From: Siminovitchia thermophila
GTDB lineage: Bacteria; Bacillota; Bacilli; Bacillales; Bacillaceae_C
Assembly (NCBI RefSeq): GCF_016909185.1
Contig: NZ_JAFBFH010000018.1
Location: forward strand, 1-64,000
Direction of reading: 5' to 3'
DNA length: 64,000 nucleotides
The notes under the pieces are model-generated. The model was given only the letters and a program-made list of their open reading frames with translations, ran no database searches and was not told the DNA's origin. Positions 34,511 through 43,472 of this stretch are shown here, in pieces (the first letter of the stretch is position 1; each line of letters starts with the position of its first letter). The position numbers and the translations under genes were made by a program.

Positions 34511-35482
34511 GTGAATTCTAACATGTTGGAAGTAAAAGATTTAAAAGTTCATTTTCGGATAGGCAAAGGATTACTACCCAAGCAAGGGAATTATTTGAAA
34601 GCGGTTGATGGGATTAGTTTTGATATAAAGTATGGTGAAACATTGGGGTTAGTCGGTGAAAGTGGATGTGGCAAATCTACTACAGGACGAGCCATTTTGG
34701 GGTTATTAAAAGAAAGTAAAGGGGAGGTATTGTTTGAAGGTAAGCAATTATTAACGATGAAAAAAAACGGCTTAAAAACAGTACGAAAAGATATGCAACT
34801 CATTTTTCAAGATCCCTATGCATCTCTAAACCCCAGGCTGAAGATAGGAGATGCTCTTGAAGAAGTCTTGATCGTCCATAAAATGGGAAATAAAGAAAGA
34901 AGGAAAGCAAGGGTAGAAGAATTAATGGAGATGGTAGGCCTAAATAAACATCATTTGTCGAGATACCCTCACGAGTTTAGTGGTGGACAACGTCAAAGAA
35001 TTGTCATAGCAAGGGCCCTCGCCGTTAATCCAAAATTTATCGTTTGTGATGAGTCTGTATCTGCATTGGATGTCTCCGTCCAATCTCAAATTATTAATTT
35101 GCTGGAGCGGCTTCAAGAAGAGCTAAATCTGACGTATTTGTTTATCGGGCATGACTTAAGTGTCGTGAATCATTTTAGCGATAAAATCGCTGTCATGTAT
35201 TTAGGAAAAATCGTAGAAATGGCCGAAAGTAATGAGTTGTTTGAAAATCCTCGCCATCCTTATACAAGAGCTCTTCTATCTGCGGTACTACTGCCAGATC
35301 CAGAATTAATGCAAGACTTATCGGTAATAGAAGGAGAAATTCCAAGCCCTTTGTATCCACCTTCGGGGTGCAGGTTCCATACACGCTGTAAATTCGCTAC
35401 TGAAAAATGCGCACAAGAGGAACCTCTAACAAGAAAGGTTGATGACCATCACTTTGTAGCTTGTCACTTCAATTTAGACTGA
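34511..35482 (+). CDS. oppF: Oligopeptide ABC transporter ATPase, OppF type
   Basis: 323 residues from GTG 34511 (AGGTGG upstream). Walker A GESGCGKST, signature FSGGQRQR, Walker B FIVCDESVSALD (Ser replaces the usual Pro after DE), switch IGHDLSVV. The C-terminal CRFHTRC region is as in OppD. It begins 16 bases after oppD. Confidence 0.88.
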   Translation: MNSNMLEVKDLKVHFRIGKGLLPKQGNYLKAVDGISFDIKYGETLGLVGESGCGKSTTGRAILGLLKESKGEVLFEGKQLLTMKKNGLKTVRKDMQLIFQDPYASLNPRLKIGDALEEVLIVHKMGNKERRKARVEELMEMVGLNKHHLSRYPHEFSGGQRQRIVIARALAVNPKFIVCDESVSALDVSVQSQIINLLERLQEELNLTYLFIGHDLSVVNHFSDKIAVMYLGKIVEMAESNELFENPRHPYTRALLSAVLLPDPELMQDLSVIEGEIPSPLYPPSGCRFHTRCKFATEKCAQEEPLTRKVDDHHFVACHFNLD

Positions 35483-35526
35483 ATCTTTTTAATATTATTA
35501 AAAATATAAGGTGGGAGGTACTAAAA

Positions 35527-37083
35527 ATGAATAAATGGATGTATCCATTGCTGGTTGCTGTTCTCATTGTATTCATATCGGGGTGCTCAAGTAAGGCAAA
35601 CAAAGATACCAAAAGTAAAGACGAAAAGAAAGCATTAGTAATCGCTTATGATCGGGATGCCGAAACATTGAATCATATAAAAACAAGTGATTATCATAAT
35701 GCCTTAACTTATATATTTGACAAATTGGTTAGTAGAGATAATGATTTTAATTTTCATCCTGGATTAGCCGAAAAATGGGAAACGTCAGAAGATGGTTTAA
35801 AGTGGACATTTTATTTGAAAAAGAACGTTACCTTCCATGATGGAAGCAAACTTACCGCACATGATGTTAAATGGACCATTGATACGATAAAAGATCCTGA
35901 AACGGCATCCCCTGCTCAAAGTGAATTCGAACCCATAAAGGAAATTGTGGTCGAAGACGACCATACTTTGTCGATTTTACTAGATAAGCCTTATCCTAAT
36001 CTGTTGTTTAGACTTTCCAGTACAGCAGCCGGAATTATCAGTAAGGACGCCTACGAAAAATGCGGCGATGAGTATGGCAGTAAATATGCGATTGGAACGG
36101 GTCCGTATAAATTAAAAGAATGGATCAAAGGCGATAAAATTGTTCTGGAAAAAAACCCCGATTATGAGTGGGGTCCAGAATGGATGGAGAATAACGGCAA
36201 ACCATTGATAGGTGAAATTGTTATGAAAATGATCCCGGAAGAGAATCTCCGGATGATGGAGCTTGAAGCAGGTAATGTTCATATTGTGCGGGACTTAACA
36301 CCAACGATGATGGGAAGTATCGAAAAAAACGCCGATATCGAGATATTTACCGGTGGAGCCCCAAGGCTTGGATATCTTGCCTTTCCAACAGATAAAGAGC
36401 CATTTAATGATGTAAAAGTACGTCGCGCTTTAAATCATGCTATTAATAAAAAAGAAATTATTGATCATGTTTTTAGAGGACATGCCGAGGTAGCTCACGG
36501 TTATTTACCTCCCATCTTAAAAGAAGAATATTACGAAGGCAGTGAAAAAGATGGGTACGAATATAATGTCGAAAAAGCAAAGCAGTTACTGAAAGAAGCT
36601 GGCTATGGGGATGGTTTAACATTAAATCTCGCTGCTGAAAATGCCAGCAATTACGGAAGGCTTGCCGAGGTTCTGCAGGCTCAGCTATTGGAAGTCGGAA
36701 TTAAAACAGACATTCAATTGTACGAAAGTTCAAGCTACACAGATATGTTAAAGGAAGGGAAGCAGGAACTCTTTCTAAGAATGTATGGTTGGCAAAATGC
36801 CGATATACTAGATTGGTTTTTATCATCAAAACAATTCCCTTTTCCCAATCATTCCAGATGGCAGGATCAGAAAACGGATGATCTGATACAGGCTGCTGAA
36901 CAAGTACCGACATGGGAAGAAAGAGTGAAAGGCTATCACGAAGTACAAAAATATTTAATCGAACAAGCCGTTTGGGTTCCGATTTACATTCCAAGTAATA
37001 GCATAGCTGTCAGAAAAGAAGTACAGAACTTCAAGTTTGATCCTATAGCCCCCGACTATAACGATGGCGTCTATATGGAGTAG
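35527..37083 (+). CDS. oppA: Peptide-binding lipoprotein, OppA/DppA family
   Basis: 518 residues from ATG 35527 behind GGGAGG; earlier in-frame codons overlap oppF. The lipobox is VFISGC (lipidated Cys near 22). Family 5 solute-binding fold: AYDRDAETLNHIKTSDYHNA, KWTFYLKKNVTFHDG, YAIGTGPYKLKEW, DVKVRRALNHAINKKEI. It captures peptides outside the membrane and feeds the OppBC pore. The following stem-loop probably protects its mRNA for higher expression. Confidence 0.9.
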   Translation: MNKWMYPLLVAVLIVFISGCSSKANKDTKSKDEKKALVIAYDRDAETLNHIKTSDYHNALTYIFDKLVSRDNDFNFHPGLAEKWETSEDGLKWTFYLKKNVTFHDGSKLTAHDVKWTIDTIKDPETASPAQSEFEPIKEIVVEDDHTLSILLDKPYPNLLFRLSSTAAGIISKDAYEKCGDEYGSKYAIGTGPYKLKEWIKGDKIVLEKNPDYEWGPEWMENNGKPLIGEIVMKMIPEENLRMMELEAGNVHIVRDLTPTMMGSIEKNADIEIFTGGAPRLGYLAFPTDKEPFNDVKVRRALNHAINKKEIIDHVFRGHAEVAHGYLPPILKEEYYEGSEKDGYEYNVEKAKQLLKEAGYGDGLTLNLAAENASNYGRLAEVLQAQLLEVGIKTDIQLYESSSYTDMLKEGKQELFLRMYGWQNADILDWFLSSKQFPFPNHSRWQDQKTDDLIQAAEQVPTWEERVKGYHEVQKYLIEQAVWVPIYIPSNSIAVRKEVQNFKFDPIAPDYNDGVYME

Positions 37084-37098
37084 AGCGACAATATGGAT

Positions 37099-37136
37099 AT
37101 GGCCGAATGAATTTGTATTAATTTGTATTCGGTCAT
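37099..37136 (+). other. Intra-operon stem-loop between oppA and oppB
   Basis: ATGGCCGAAT pairs with ATTCGGTCAT (one G-U) around an 18-base loop, with no clear U-tract. Such loops after binding-protein genes commonly stabilise the upstream message or attenuate read-through. Confidence 0.6.
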
Positions 37137-37161
37137 CTCTCTTATCAGTTGAGGTGAAACA

Positions 37162-38079
37162 ATGGTTAATTACATCGTCAGAAAAACTTTTTTAATGATA
37201 CCCGCCTTATTTGGTTTAACGATTATCGTTTTTATGATATTGCATTTATCACCCGGCGACCCTGTCGATTTAATTGCTGGACCGAATGCGCCAGCAGAGG
37301 TGCATGAAAACATTAAGAAAGACTTGGGGTTAGATCAGCCCCTTCATGTTCAATACTTTACTTTTATTGGTCATCTATTTAAAGGTGACTTAGGAGTTTC
37401 AATTCTCCAAAATAGGCCGGTTGCGGACATTATTGGCGAACGGCTCTTAGTAACCTTTGAGATCGGAATCTATGCCTTGATCTTTTCCTTTGTTGTCTCC
37501 ATTCCTATCGGCGTCGTTGCGGCCATTAAGAGGAATACACTGGCAGATTATGCATCCATGACCGGTGCATTAATTGGCTTATCATTACCGACTTTTCTGT
37601 TTGGCTTATTGCTTCTATACTTTTTTGCTTATAAACTTGGCTGGTTTCCTCTATCCGGTTATGGAACATACAAGCATCTTGTGCTTCCAGTACTTACTGT
37701 CGGATTAACAGATGCTGCAATCACCGCGAGAATGGTGAGATCCAGCATGTTAGAGGTGATTAGGCAGGATTATATCAGAACGGCAAGGGCAAAGGGATTG
37801 GAAGAGAAAAGCGTCATCTTTAAGCATGCATTAAAAAATGCGATCATCCCGATTATCACTTTGTTCGGAATGAGACTTGGTTTAATTTTTGGAGGCTCTG
37901 TCATCATTGAAACAGTATTCAGCATCCCGGGCATCGGAAAGTTAATGGTTGACGCAATATTTTCCAGAGATTATCCAATCGTGCAAGGCTCGATGCTTAT
38001 TTTGGCCGCTTTAGTGTTGATCGGAAATCTCATAACCGACATTTTATATGCTGTTTTTGATCCGAGAATAAAATATTAA
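37162..38079 (+). CDS. oppB: Oligopeptide ABC transporter permease, OppB type
   Basis: 305 residues, six membrane segments. N-terminal signature FLMIPALFGLTIIVFMILHL with SPGDPVDLIAGPNAP, and the ATPase-contact EAA loop RTARAKGLEEKSVIFKHALK. Pore subunit with OppC. Confidence 0.9.
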   Translation: MVNYIVRKTFLMIPALFGLTIIVFMILHLSPGDPVDLIAGPNAPAEVHENIKKDLGLDQPLHVQYFTFIGHLFKGDLGVSILQNRPVADIIGERLLVTFEIGIYALIFSFVVSIPIGVVAAIKRNTLADYASMTGALIGLSLPTFLFGLLLLYFFAYKLGWFPLSGYGTYKHLVLPVLTVGLTDAAITARMVRSSMLEVIRQDYIRTARAKGLEEKSVIFKHALKNAIIPIITLFGMRLGLIFGGSVIIETVFSIPGIGKLMVDAIFSRDYPIVQGSMLILAALVLIGNLITDILYAVFDPRIKY

Positions 38080-38096
38080 TGGGGGGTGGGAGATAG

Positions 38097-38999
38097 ATGA
38101 AAGAGAACTATGTTTTTCAAGACGACAGTAAGATTGCGCACGTCGAAACTCATTTCGAAACGAATAATAATATAGAGTTTGTGAAAAGACTATTTTCAAA
38201 TAAATCGGCTATATTTGGGTCAGCCGTTATATTCATTGTGGTCATTACGGCCATATTTGCACCTGTCATTGCTCCTTACCCTTACGATTATATAGATTTG
38301 CCTAATATGTTACAATCACCCAGCGCTCAACATCTTTTTGGGACGGATGATTTGGGTAGGGATATTTTTAGCAGAGTTATCTATGGAACAAGAATTTCCT
38401 TAGTCGTAGGCTTTGGTGTCATCGCCATTTCGCTTTTGATCGGGGTGATCCTCGGAGCGGTCTCAGGTTATTTTGGGGGCCGCATTGATTCCATCATTAT
38501 GGGCATGACAGATATTGCTTGGTCTTTTCCTGTAACACTGTTGGCAATTGCCATTATCGCGGCATTAGGGCCCAGCTTGACAAACTTGATCATTGCGATG
38601 GCTTTGGTGAGCTGGTCGAAATATACACGCTTGATTAGAGGCGAGTTTCTGTCTTTACGGGAGCAAGAGTTTATTGAAGCGACAAGAGTATTGGGAATGG
38701 GTCATGCAAGGATTATTTTTAAACATATGTTACCTAATGCGCTGGCACCTATTATTGTTTTAACGACGATGGAGTTCCCTATCGCCATTATTGCTGAGGC
38801 TTCCTTAAGCTTTCTGGGGCTTGGAGCCCAACCACCCACCCCGAGCTGGGGAGCTATCATTAGCGGAGGAAGGTCTTACATTTTAGAAGCACCTTGGATT
38901 ATATTCTTTCCTGGTTTTATTCTTGCGATATTAGTACTGGGCTTTAATTTATTTGGAGATGCTTTGAGGGATGCTTTAGATCCACGGTTAAAAGACTAA
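38097..38999 (+). CDS. oppC: Oligopeptide ABC transporter permease, OppC type
   Basis: 300 residues, six membrane segments after a cytoplasmic N-terminus. It shows the OppC_N region and FGTDDLGRDIFSRVIYGTR, the EAA loop EATRVLGMGHARIIFKHMLP and ASLSFLGLGAQPPTPSWG. It is followed after 23 bases by D-aminoacylase 2, so import and hydrolysis are co-expressed. Confidence 0.9.
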   Translation: MKENYVFQDDSKIAHVETHFETNNNIEFVKRLFSNKSAIFGSAVIFIVVITAIFAPVIAPYPYDYIDLPNMLQSPSAQHLFGTDDLGRDIFSRVIYGTRISLVVGFGVIAISLLIGVILGAVSGYFGGRIDSIIMGMTDIAWSFPVTLLAIAIIAALGPSLTNLIIAMALVSWSKYTRLIRGEFLSLREQEFIEATRVLGMGHARIIFKHMLPNALAPIIVLTTMEFPIAIIAEASLSFLGLGAQPPTPSWGAIISGGRSYILEAPWIIFFPGFILAILVLGFNLFGDALRDALDPRLKD

Positions 39000-39022
39000 A
39001 TCACTCTTAACGGGAGGCCGTT

Positions 39023-40642
39023 ATGCTGGATGTATTGATCAAAAATGGGGAGATAATTGATGGAACCGGTAAAAAGAGATATAAAGCCGATATTGGAATC
39101 GTTCAGGACAAAATCGTTGAACTTGGCTTTAATATAACTCAAAAAGCCGGAATCACAATCAATGCTTCGGGTCGCATCGTAGCTCCGGGCTTTATTGATA
39201 TACATGGCAATTCGGAATGGACATTGCCTGAAAATAATAAAGGCGAGAGCAAGATAAGACAGGGAGTAACAACAGAGGTGCAAGGGCATTGCGGCTTTAG
39301 TGCGGCTCCAGTGTTAGAAAAAAACCGCGACAATTTGCTGAGTTACTTATCCAATACGGCGATACTTGACGAAAAAGCCAGGCAGGAATGGAATTGGCCT
39401 AGCCAACATGAGTTTATAAACCAAAAGATTGGCGCGAATGGAATTCCTTTTAATATAGCTCCTCTTGTAGGACATGGGACCATTAAAGTTGGTGTAATGG
39501 GGTTTGATAAACATCCCCCAGCGCCAAGTCAAATGAAACAGATGTTGGATTTATTAAAATATGAACTTGAACAAGGTTTATTCGGAATGTCATCGGGCTT
39601 ACAGTATGAGCCCGGATTTTATACGAGTGAAAAAGAATTGTTAGAGCTTTGCAGTTTGATCGCCGCATATGATGGTATTTATACGACACACATGAGAAAT
39701 GAAGGGAGAGATGTTTTTAAGAGCATTGCAGAATCCATAGAAATAGCAAGGAAGACGGGAGTTTCTTTATTAATAACTCACCTGAAACTTGCCCATCGGC
39801 CTGATTGGGGAAGGGCGCAAGAAGCGCTTGCAATGATAGATGAAGCTCGCGCCGCTGGTGTCAATGTCGATTTCGACCTTTATCCTTATTCCGCTTATGG
39901 CAGTGGATTAATGGATGTCATTCCACCATGGGCCAAGGAAAAGGGCGCTATACATATGGCACAACTTCTGAGGGATCAAGCGATCCGGGAAAAAGTGATC
40001 GAAGATATGAAAAGAGAACATGCTGAATGGGACAATCCAATGGCAGGAAATAGTTGGGAGCATGTAAAAGTCGCTTTGCTAAAGACGGAAAAAAATAGAA
40101 AGTACGAGGGTAAAAATATTAATGAAATAGCGAGTGACATGGAAGTATCTCCTTATGAAGCAGTCATTCGCCTTTTGATCGAGGAGCAAGGCGGGATTAA
40201 ATCAATTTATTTTGCAATGAGTAAAGATGACATAAGAGATTTTATGAAACATCCAAGAGCCATGCTTTCCAGTGATGGCAGGGCGGTGGCACCATATGGA
40301 ATATTAGGAAGAGGAGCTGTTCACCCGCGGTATTATGGTACATTTCCCCGCATACTGGGAAGGTATGTTCGTGAAAAGAAGATTATCAGTTTAGAGGAAG
40401 CCATTAAAAGAATAACCTTTTTGCCCGCGACGAAAATGAAAATGAATAAAAGAGGAATCATCCAAGAGGGATACTACGCGGATATCACCATTTTTGCCGA
40501 GGATGAGATTATTGATGTATCAACATTTGATGATCCCCATCGATATTCTAAGGGTATAGACCATGTTTTGGTTAATGGAGAGATCGTGATTCGAGGTGGG
40601 AAACACACTGGTCAGTTGCCGGGAAAAATTCTGAGTCGCTAA
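39023..40642 (+). CDS. N-acyl-D-amino-acid deacylase (D-aminoacylase) 2
   Basis: 539 residues, clearly paralogous to the enzyme at 30680 throughout (ESKIRQGVTTEVQG, MLSSDGRAVAPYG, GRGAVHPRYYGT in both). It carries the same altered metal motif IDIHGNSEW (H61, N63) and the Cys ligand in VQGHCGFSAAP. Last gene of the puuD-oppDFABC operon before a strong terminator. Two copies under separate promoters suggest different substrates or dosage. Hydrolysis of N-acyl-D-residues brought in by Opp is the natural reading but inferred. Confidence 0.85.
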   Translation: MLDVLIKNGEIIDGTGKKRYKADIGIVQDKIVELGFNITQKAGITINASGRIVAPGFIDIHGNSEWTLPENNKGESKIRQGVTTEVQGHCGFSAAPVLEKNRDNLLSYLSNTAILDEKARQEWNWPSQHEFINQKIGANGIPFNIAPLVGHGTIKVGVMGFDKHPPAPSQMKQMLDLLKYELEQGLFGMSSGLQYEPGFYTSEKELLELCSLIAAYDGIYTTHMRNEGRDVFKSIAESIEIARKTGVSLLITHLKLAHRPDWGRAQEALAMIDEARAAGVNVDFDLYPYSAYGSGLMDVIPPWAKEKGAIHMAQLLRDQAIREKVIEDMKREHAEWDNPMAGNSWEHVKVALLKTEKNRKYEGKNINEIASDMEVSPYEAVIRLLIEEQGGIKSIYFAMSKDDIRDFMKHPRAMLSSDGRAVAPYGILGRGAVHPRYYGTFPRILGRYVREKKIISLEEAIKRITFLPATKMKMNKRGIIQEGYYADITIFAEDEIIDVSTFDDPHRYSKGIDHVLVNGEIVIRGGKHTGQLPGKILSR

Positions 40643-40681
40643 TGATCGTTCAGTTACTTGTTTCATAGGCATTAAACATGA

Positions 40682-40719
40682 ATCCGGTGGAAGGGGCATT
40701 TTCCACCGGATATTTTTTT
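40682..40719 (+). terminator. Terminator of the opp operon
   Basis: ATCCGGTGGAA-GGGGCATT-TTCCACCGGAT followed by ATTTTTTT. Confidence 0.92.
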
Positions 40720-40848
40720 CAGCCTGTAAGGTAAGAGCTGATGAGGCCGATATATCGTTGGGTCAAAAAACGATCATTTTGCTACAGGGAAGAGCAGCTT
40801 CATGCCATTTTTTATATTGCCTTAAAAGCAATTTTAAAGGAGAAGGTT

Positions 40849-40977
40849 GGGGCTGTCTAAAAAGTCCAATTTAGAGCAAATGCACTAAAATATAAAACCC
40901 AAGAATGTTGATTTTACGGAAACTTGGGTTTTGTTTTTTTAGTTTTCAAGCTGCGATGTTACTTTTTGGACGGCCTC
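40849..40977. mobile_element. 129-bp MITE-like element with imperfect terminal inverted repeats
   Basis: The left end GGGGCTGTCTAAAAAGT and the reverse complement of the right end, GAGGCCGTCCAAAAAGT, match at 14 of 17 positions and resemble ends of IS1182-type elements as I recall them. No transposase is inside; the interior holds a 10-bp stem, AAAACCCAAG/CTTGGGTTTT. Target duplication is unclear. The flanking stretches 40720-40848 and 40978-41142 have no supported gene. Confidence 0.5.
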
Positions 40978-41142
40978 GTTTTACAGCTTTTAGGAACGAG
41001 CGAAAGGTTTGTTTGTACTTTAGGTGATCGATGTCTTTTTCAGATTCTCTTCAATTAAAAGGTCATCGAAAGATTTTCTTGATTCAATTTGTGGAAGTGC
41101 ATGGAACCCATATTAAAGGTAATATCCCATAACTAATTTACT

Positions 41143-41847
41143 TTATATTTTGCCGTACACAACTTTATAATGATCCTCGTCCTTTTGTAATGTAAATCCG
41201 AGCCAGCCCTCCTTCAGTAATGTTTGTTGTTCTTTGATCTTATTTATTGAAAGAGCCTTAGTGTCAGTCCAATTTTCGCAGGCGTTTTCATGTAATTTTT
41301 TTACAAGTACATAGCGTAGCCGTCCTTGATATTTTTCTTTTAAGGCAGCAATCACCATGCCCTGGGCTAGTTTGTCTTTCAAGCTGGGAATGTTTGAGGG
41401 CATGACCGTACAGCAGACGTATTTAAATGAGTGATCAAGAGCCGACAGTTCATTCATGATCAGCTGGGCCAGTTTTTGCTGCAAGCGGTTGCCGCGATAG
41501 TCAGGGTGAACGTTGGATATTTCTTGATAAATAACAGTTGGCAATTCTTCTTCTTTCAATCCGACATCAAGCCCCAAATGTTCTGAGTCATCGCTTGGAG
41601 GAATCAAAAGGGCGCGGAAAGCAATCAGCCTGTCGTCGGCGAAAGCACCAATGATCATCCCCTTGCCATCCATAATGTACTGATATTCATCATAAGAAAG
41701 CGGCTGCAATATATCCTGGTTGTCAAGTGTTTGCACAACCAATTCTTGAAGTTGCAATATATGCTCTATATCGTCCATAGTCAGGTGACGGACTTTATAT
41801 TGCTTATTATTTGTAGCCATTACCCCTTTATAAAAATAAGCCACCAT
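41143..41847 (-). CDS. GNAT-like acetyltransferase
   Basis: 234 residues from ATG 41847 behind AAAGGAGC; ATG 41820 with AAAGGGG is an alternative. The N-terminal half shows a GNAT pattern (VRHLTMDDIEHILQLQELVV; IIGAFADDRLIAFRAL; ISNVHPDYRGNRLQQKLAQL as the acetyl-CoA loop, variant of RxxGxG/A). It lies 16 bases after the dipeptide epimerase gene on the same transcript. An N-acyltransferase acting on an amino acid or peptide of the pathway is a reasonable guess, but the substrate is not readable from sequence. Confidence 0.72.
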   Translation of the reverse strand: MVAYFYKGVMATNNKQYKVRHLTMDDIEHILQLQELVVQTLDNQDILQPLSYDEYQYIMDGKGMIIGAFADDRLIAFRALLIPPSDDSEHLGLDVGLKEEELPTVIYQEISNVHPDYRGNRLQQKLAQLIMNELSALDHSFKYVCCTVMPSNIPSLKDKLAQGMVIAALKEKYQGRLRYVLVKKLHENACENWTDTKALSINKIKEQQTLLKEGWLGFTLQKDEDHYKVVYGKI

Positions 41848-41863
41848 GTACTCGCTCCTTTTA

Positions 41864-42973
41864 TTATGTAATCACATCTTGAAACTTTGTTACTCTTTGC
41901 AGTGTTTGTTCGTCTATATCAACACCTAAGCCGGGCTGTTCTGGTAAGCGGATAAACGGAACATCATATTTGAGGTTTCCGACATCTTGGGAAAATTTTA
42001 GCGGGCCGGTCAGTTCCACACTCGTAATGATTTTTTGTGAAAAGGCTACATGGAACCCCGCGGCTGATCCAACGGAAGATTCGACCATCGAGCCTACCTG
42101 GCATTCGATGCCAGCCATTTCTGCTTGGTGGGCTAGTTTAATAGCCGGAAGGATACCCCCGCATTTCATTAATTTAATATTCACTTTGTCTGCTGCGCGC
42201 TTTTGTATAATTTCACGCATTTCCTTGGAACCTTTTAGCCCTTCGTCAATCATCAGAGGAATATCCGTTTTGGCTTTGATTTCCACCATACTGTCAATAT
42301 CATCTGCAATGACAGGTTGTTCGATCCAGTCGATATTCAAATCTTTTAAATGGCGTATAGCGGTCAATGCTGTTGCACTGTTTTTCCAACCTTGATTCAC
42401 ATCAACGCGGATGGCAACTTTTGGGCCGACCCTGTTCCGGACCGCTTTGATTCGTTCAACATCTTTATCTACTTCCGTACCCACTTTCATTTTAAAGGAG
42501 TTGTACCCTTCCTTTATCATGGATAAGGCTTCTTCAGCCATTTGTTCCGATTCGGCGATACTGAGTACATGGGTAATCGGGAACTGATCATGAAAGCGGC
42601 CTCCGATGAGCTGATAGACAGGTTGTCCCAGTTTCTTACCTGTAGCATCAAAACAAGCAATATCTATGGCTGCTTTTGCCGCGGGCATTCCATAGACAGA
42701 GTGATTCATAATGTCGTGTATTTTTTCAAATGCCGCGGGATTTTGTCCCATTACGATCGGGGCAAGGGTCTGCTTTAACAGTTGGTATGTACTTTCAAAC
42801 GTTTCACCTGTTACGAATTCATCTGGAACCGCTTCACCAAAACCCGAAATTCCTTGGTCGGTTTCAATCTTAATGATGATGGAAGGCATTTCATGATAAG
42901 TATTGTAACTGACAGTAAATGGTTGATCAAGCGGTAAATGAATGGCGTAGAGGTGAATGGATGTAATCTTCAA
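41864..42973 (-). CDS. Enolase-superfamily dipeptide epimerase
   Basis: 369 residues from TTG 42973 (AAAGGA ten bases upstream; an ATG at 43012 is less likely). Muconate-lactonizing subgroup: base Lys in FKMKVGTEVD (KxK), metal ligands in RVDVNQGW, WIEQPV and MIDEGLK, second base in KVNIKLMKCGG. This matches L-Ala-D/L-Glu-type dipeptide epimerases, which invert the second residue of dipeptides from cell wall or other peptides. N-succinyl amino acid racemase is an alternative and would also fit an N-acyl amino acid pathway. It is transcribed from a strong promoter with an operator in its spacer. Confidence 0.82.
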   Translation of the reverse strand: MKITSIHLYAIHLPLDQPFTVSYNTYHEMPSIIIKIETDQGISGFGEAVPDEFVTGETFESTYQLLKQTLAPIVMGQNPAAFEKIHDIMNHSVYGMPAAKAAIDIACFDATGKKLGQPVYQLIGGRFHDQFPITHVLSIAESEQMAEEALSMIKEGYNSFKMKVGTEVDKDVERIKAVRNRVGPKVAIRVDVNQGWKNSATALTAIRHLKDLNIDWIEQPVIADDIDSMVEIKAKTDIPLMIDEGLKGSKEMREIIQKRAADKVNIKLMKCGGILPAIKLAHQAEMAGIECQVGSMVESSVGSAAGFHVAFSQKIITSVELTGPLKFSQDVGNLKYDVPFIRLPEQPGLGVDIDEQTLQRVTKFQDVIT

Positions 42974-43169
42974 TATAGTTCGTTCCTTTCGCGAACTATT
43001 CAGACAGTTCATTTGTTATTTTAAAAAGTATATGGAAGGAGCCTTCTTCTGACCGCTTATACTACTTTTTGCATGGCACAAGCTTTCTGCGTCATTAGCT
43101 ATTGACTCCGTTTATATCAACTACACTACTTTTTTATCTAGATTGTTCATCATCTATATATTACAACTT
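42974..43169. other. Leader of the epimerase operon
   Basis: About 190 bases of AT-rich untranslated leader between the promoter at 43170-43199 and the epimerase start. No riboswitch recognised. The stretch 43200-43430, upstream of that promoter, shows no supported gene. Confidence 0.4.
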
Positions 43170-43199
43170 ATAATATGGTATTAATACCTGTTATGTCAA
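43170..43199 (-). promoter_or_regulatory. SigA promoter with GGTATTAATACC operator in the spacer
   Basis: On the minus strand TTGACA (43199-43194), an 18-bp spacer and TATTAT (43175-43170). The spacer contains the perfect 12-bp palindrome GGTATTAATACC (43177-43188), of the GGT-n-ACC type bound by HutC-family repressors. It drives the epimerase-acetyltransferase genes. Confidence 0.7.
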
Positions 43200-43432
43200 G
43201 GGGGTGCTCGTTATTTCTATCATTGTTTCATTGTAAATGGAGTGATCATGCAGTAGAAGCGGCTGCTATAGAAATATGAAGAAACATTATATTACAAGCT
43301 ATGGAGTAGGGGAAAGCTTGTCTTCAGTGAATCCAGACTGAACACTAGACGGTGAACACGATCATACTAAAGTATGGGGAACAAATATTGTGCATCTCCA
43401 TCACTTTCGTTAAGCACACCCTAATTCCAACC

Positions 43433-43466
43433 AAAAAACGCCGGCCCACTCACGGACCGGCGTTGT
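43433..43466 (-). terminator. Terminator of the hydantoinase operon
   Basis: On the minus strand ACGCCGGTCC pairs with GGGCCGGCGT and is followed by TTTTTT, just after the stop of the hydantoinase-type gene. Confidence 0.85.
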
Positions 43467-43472
43467 TCATAT

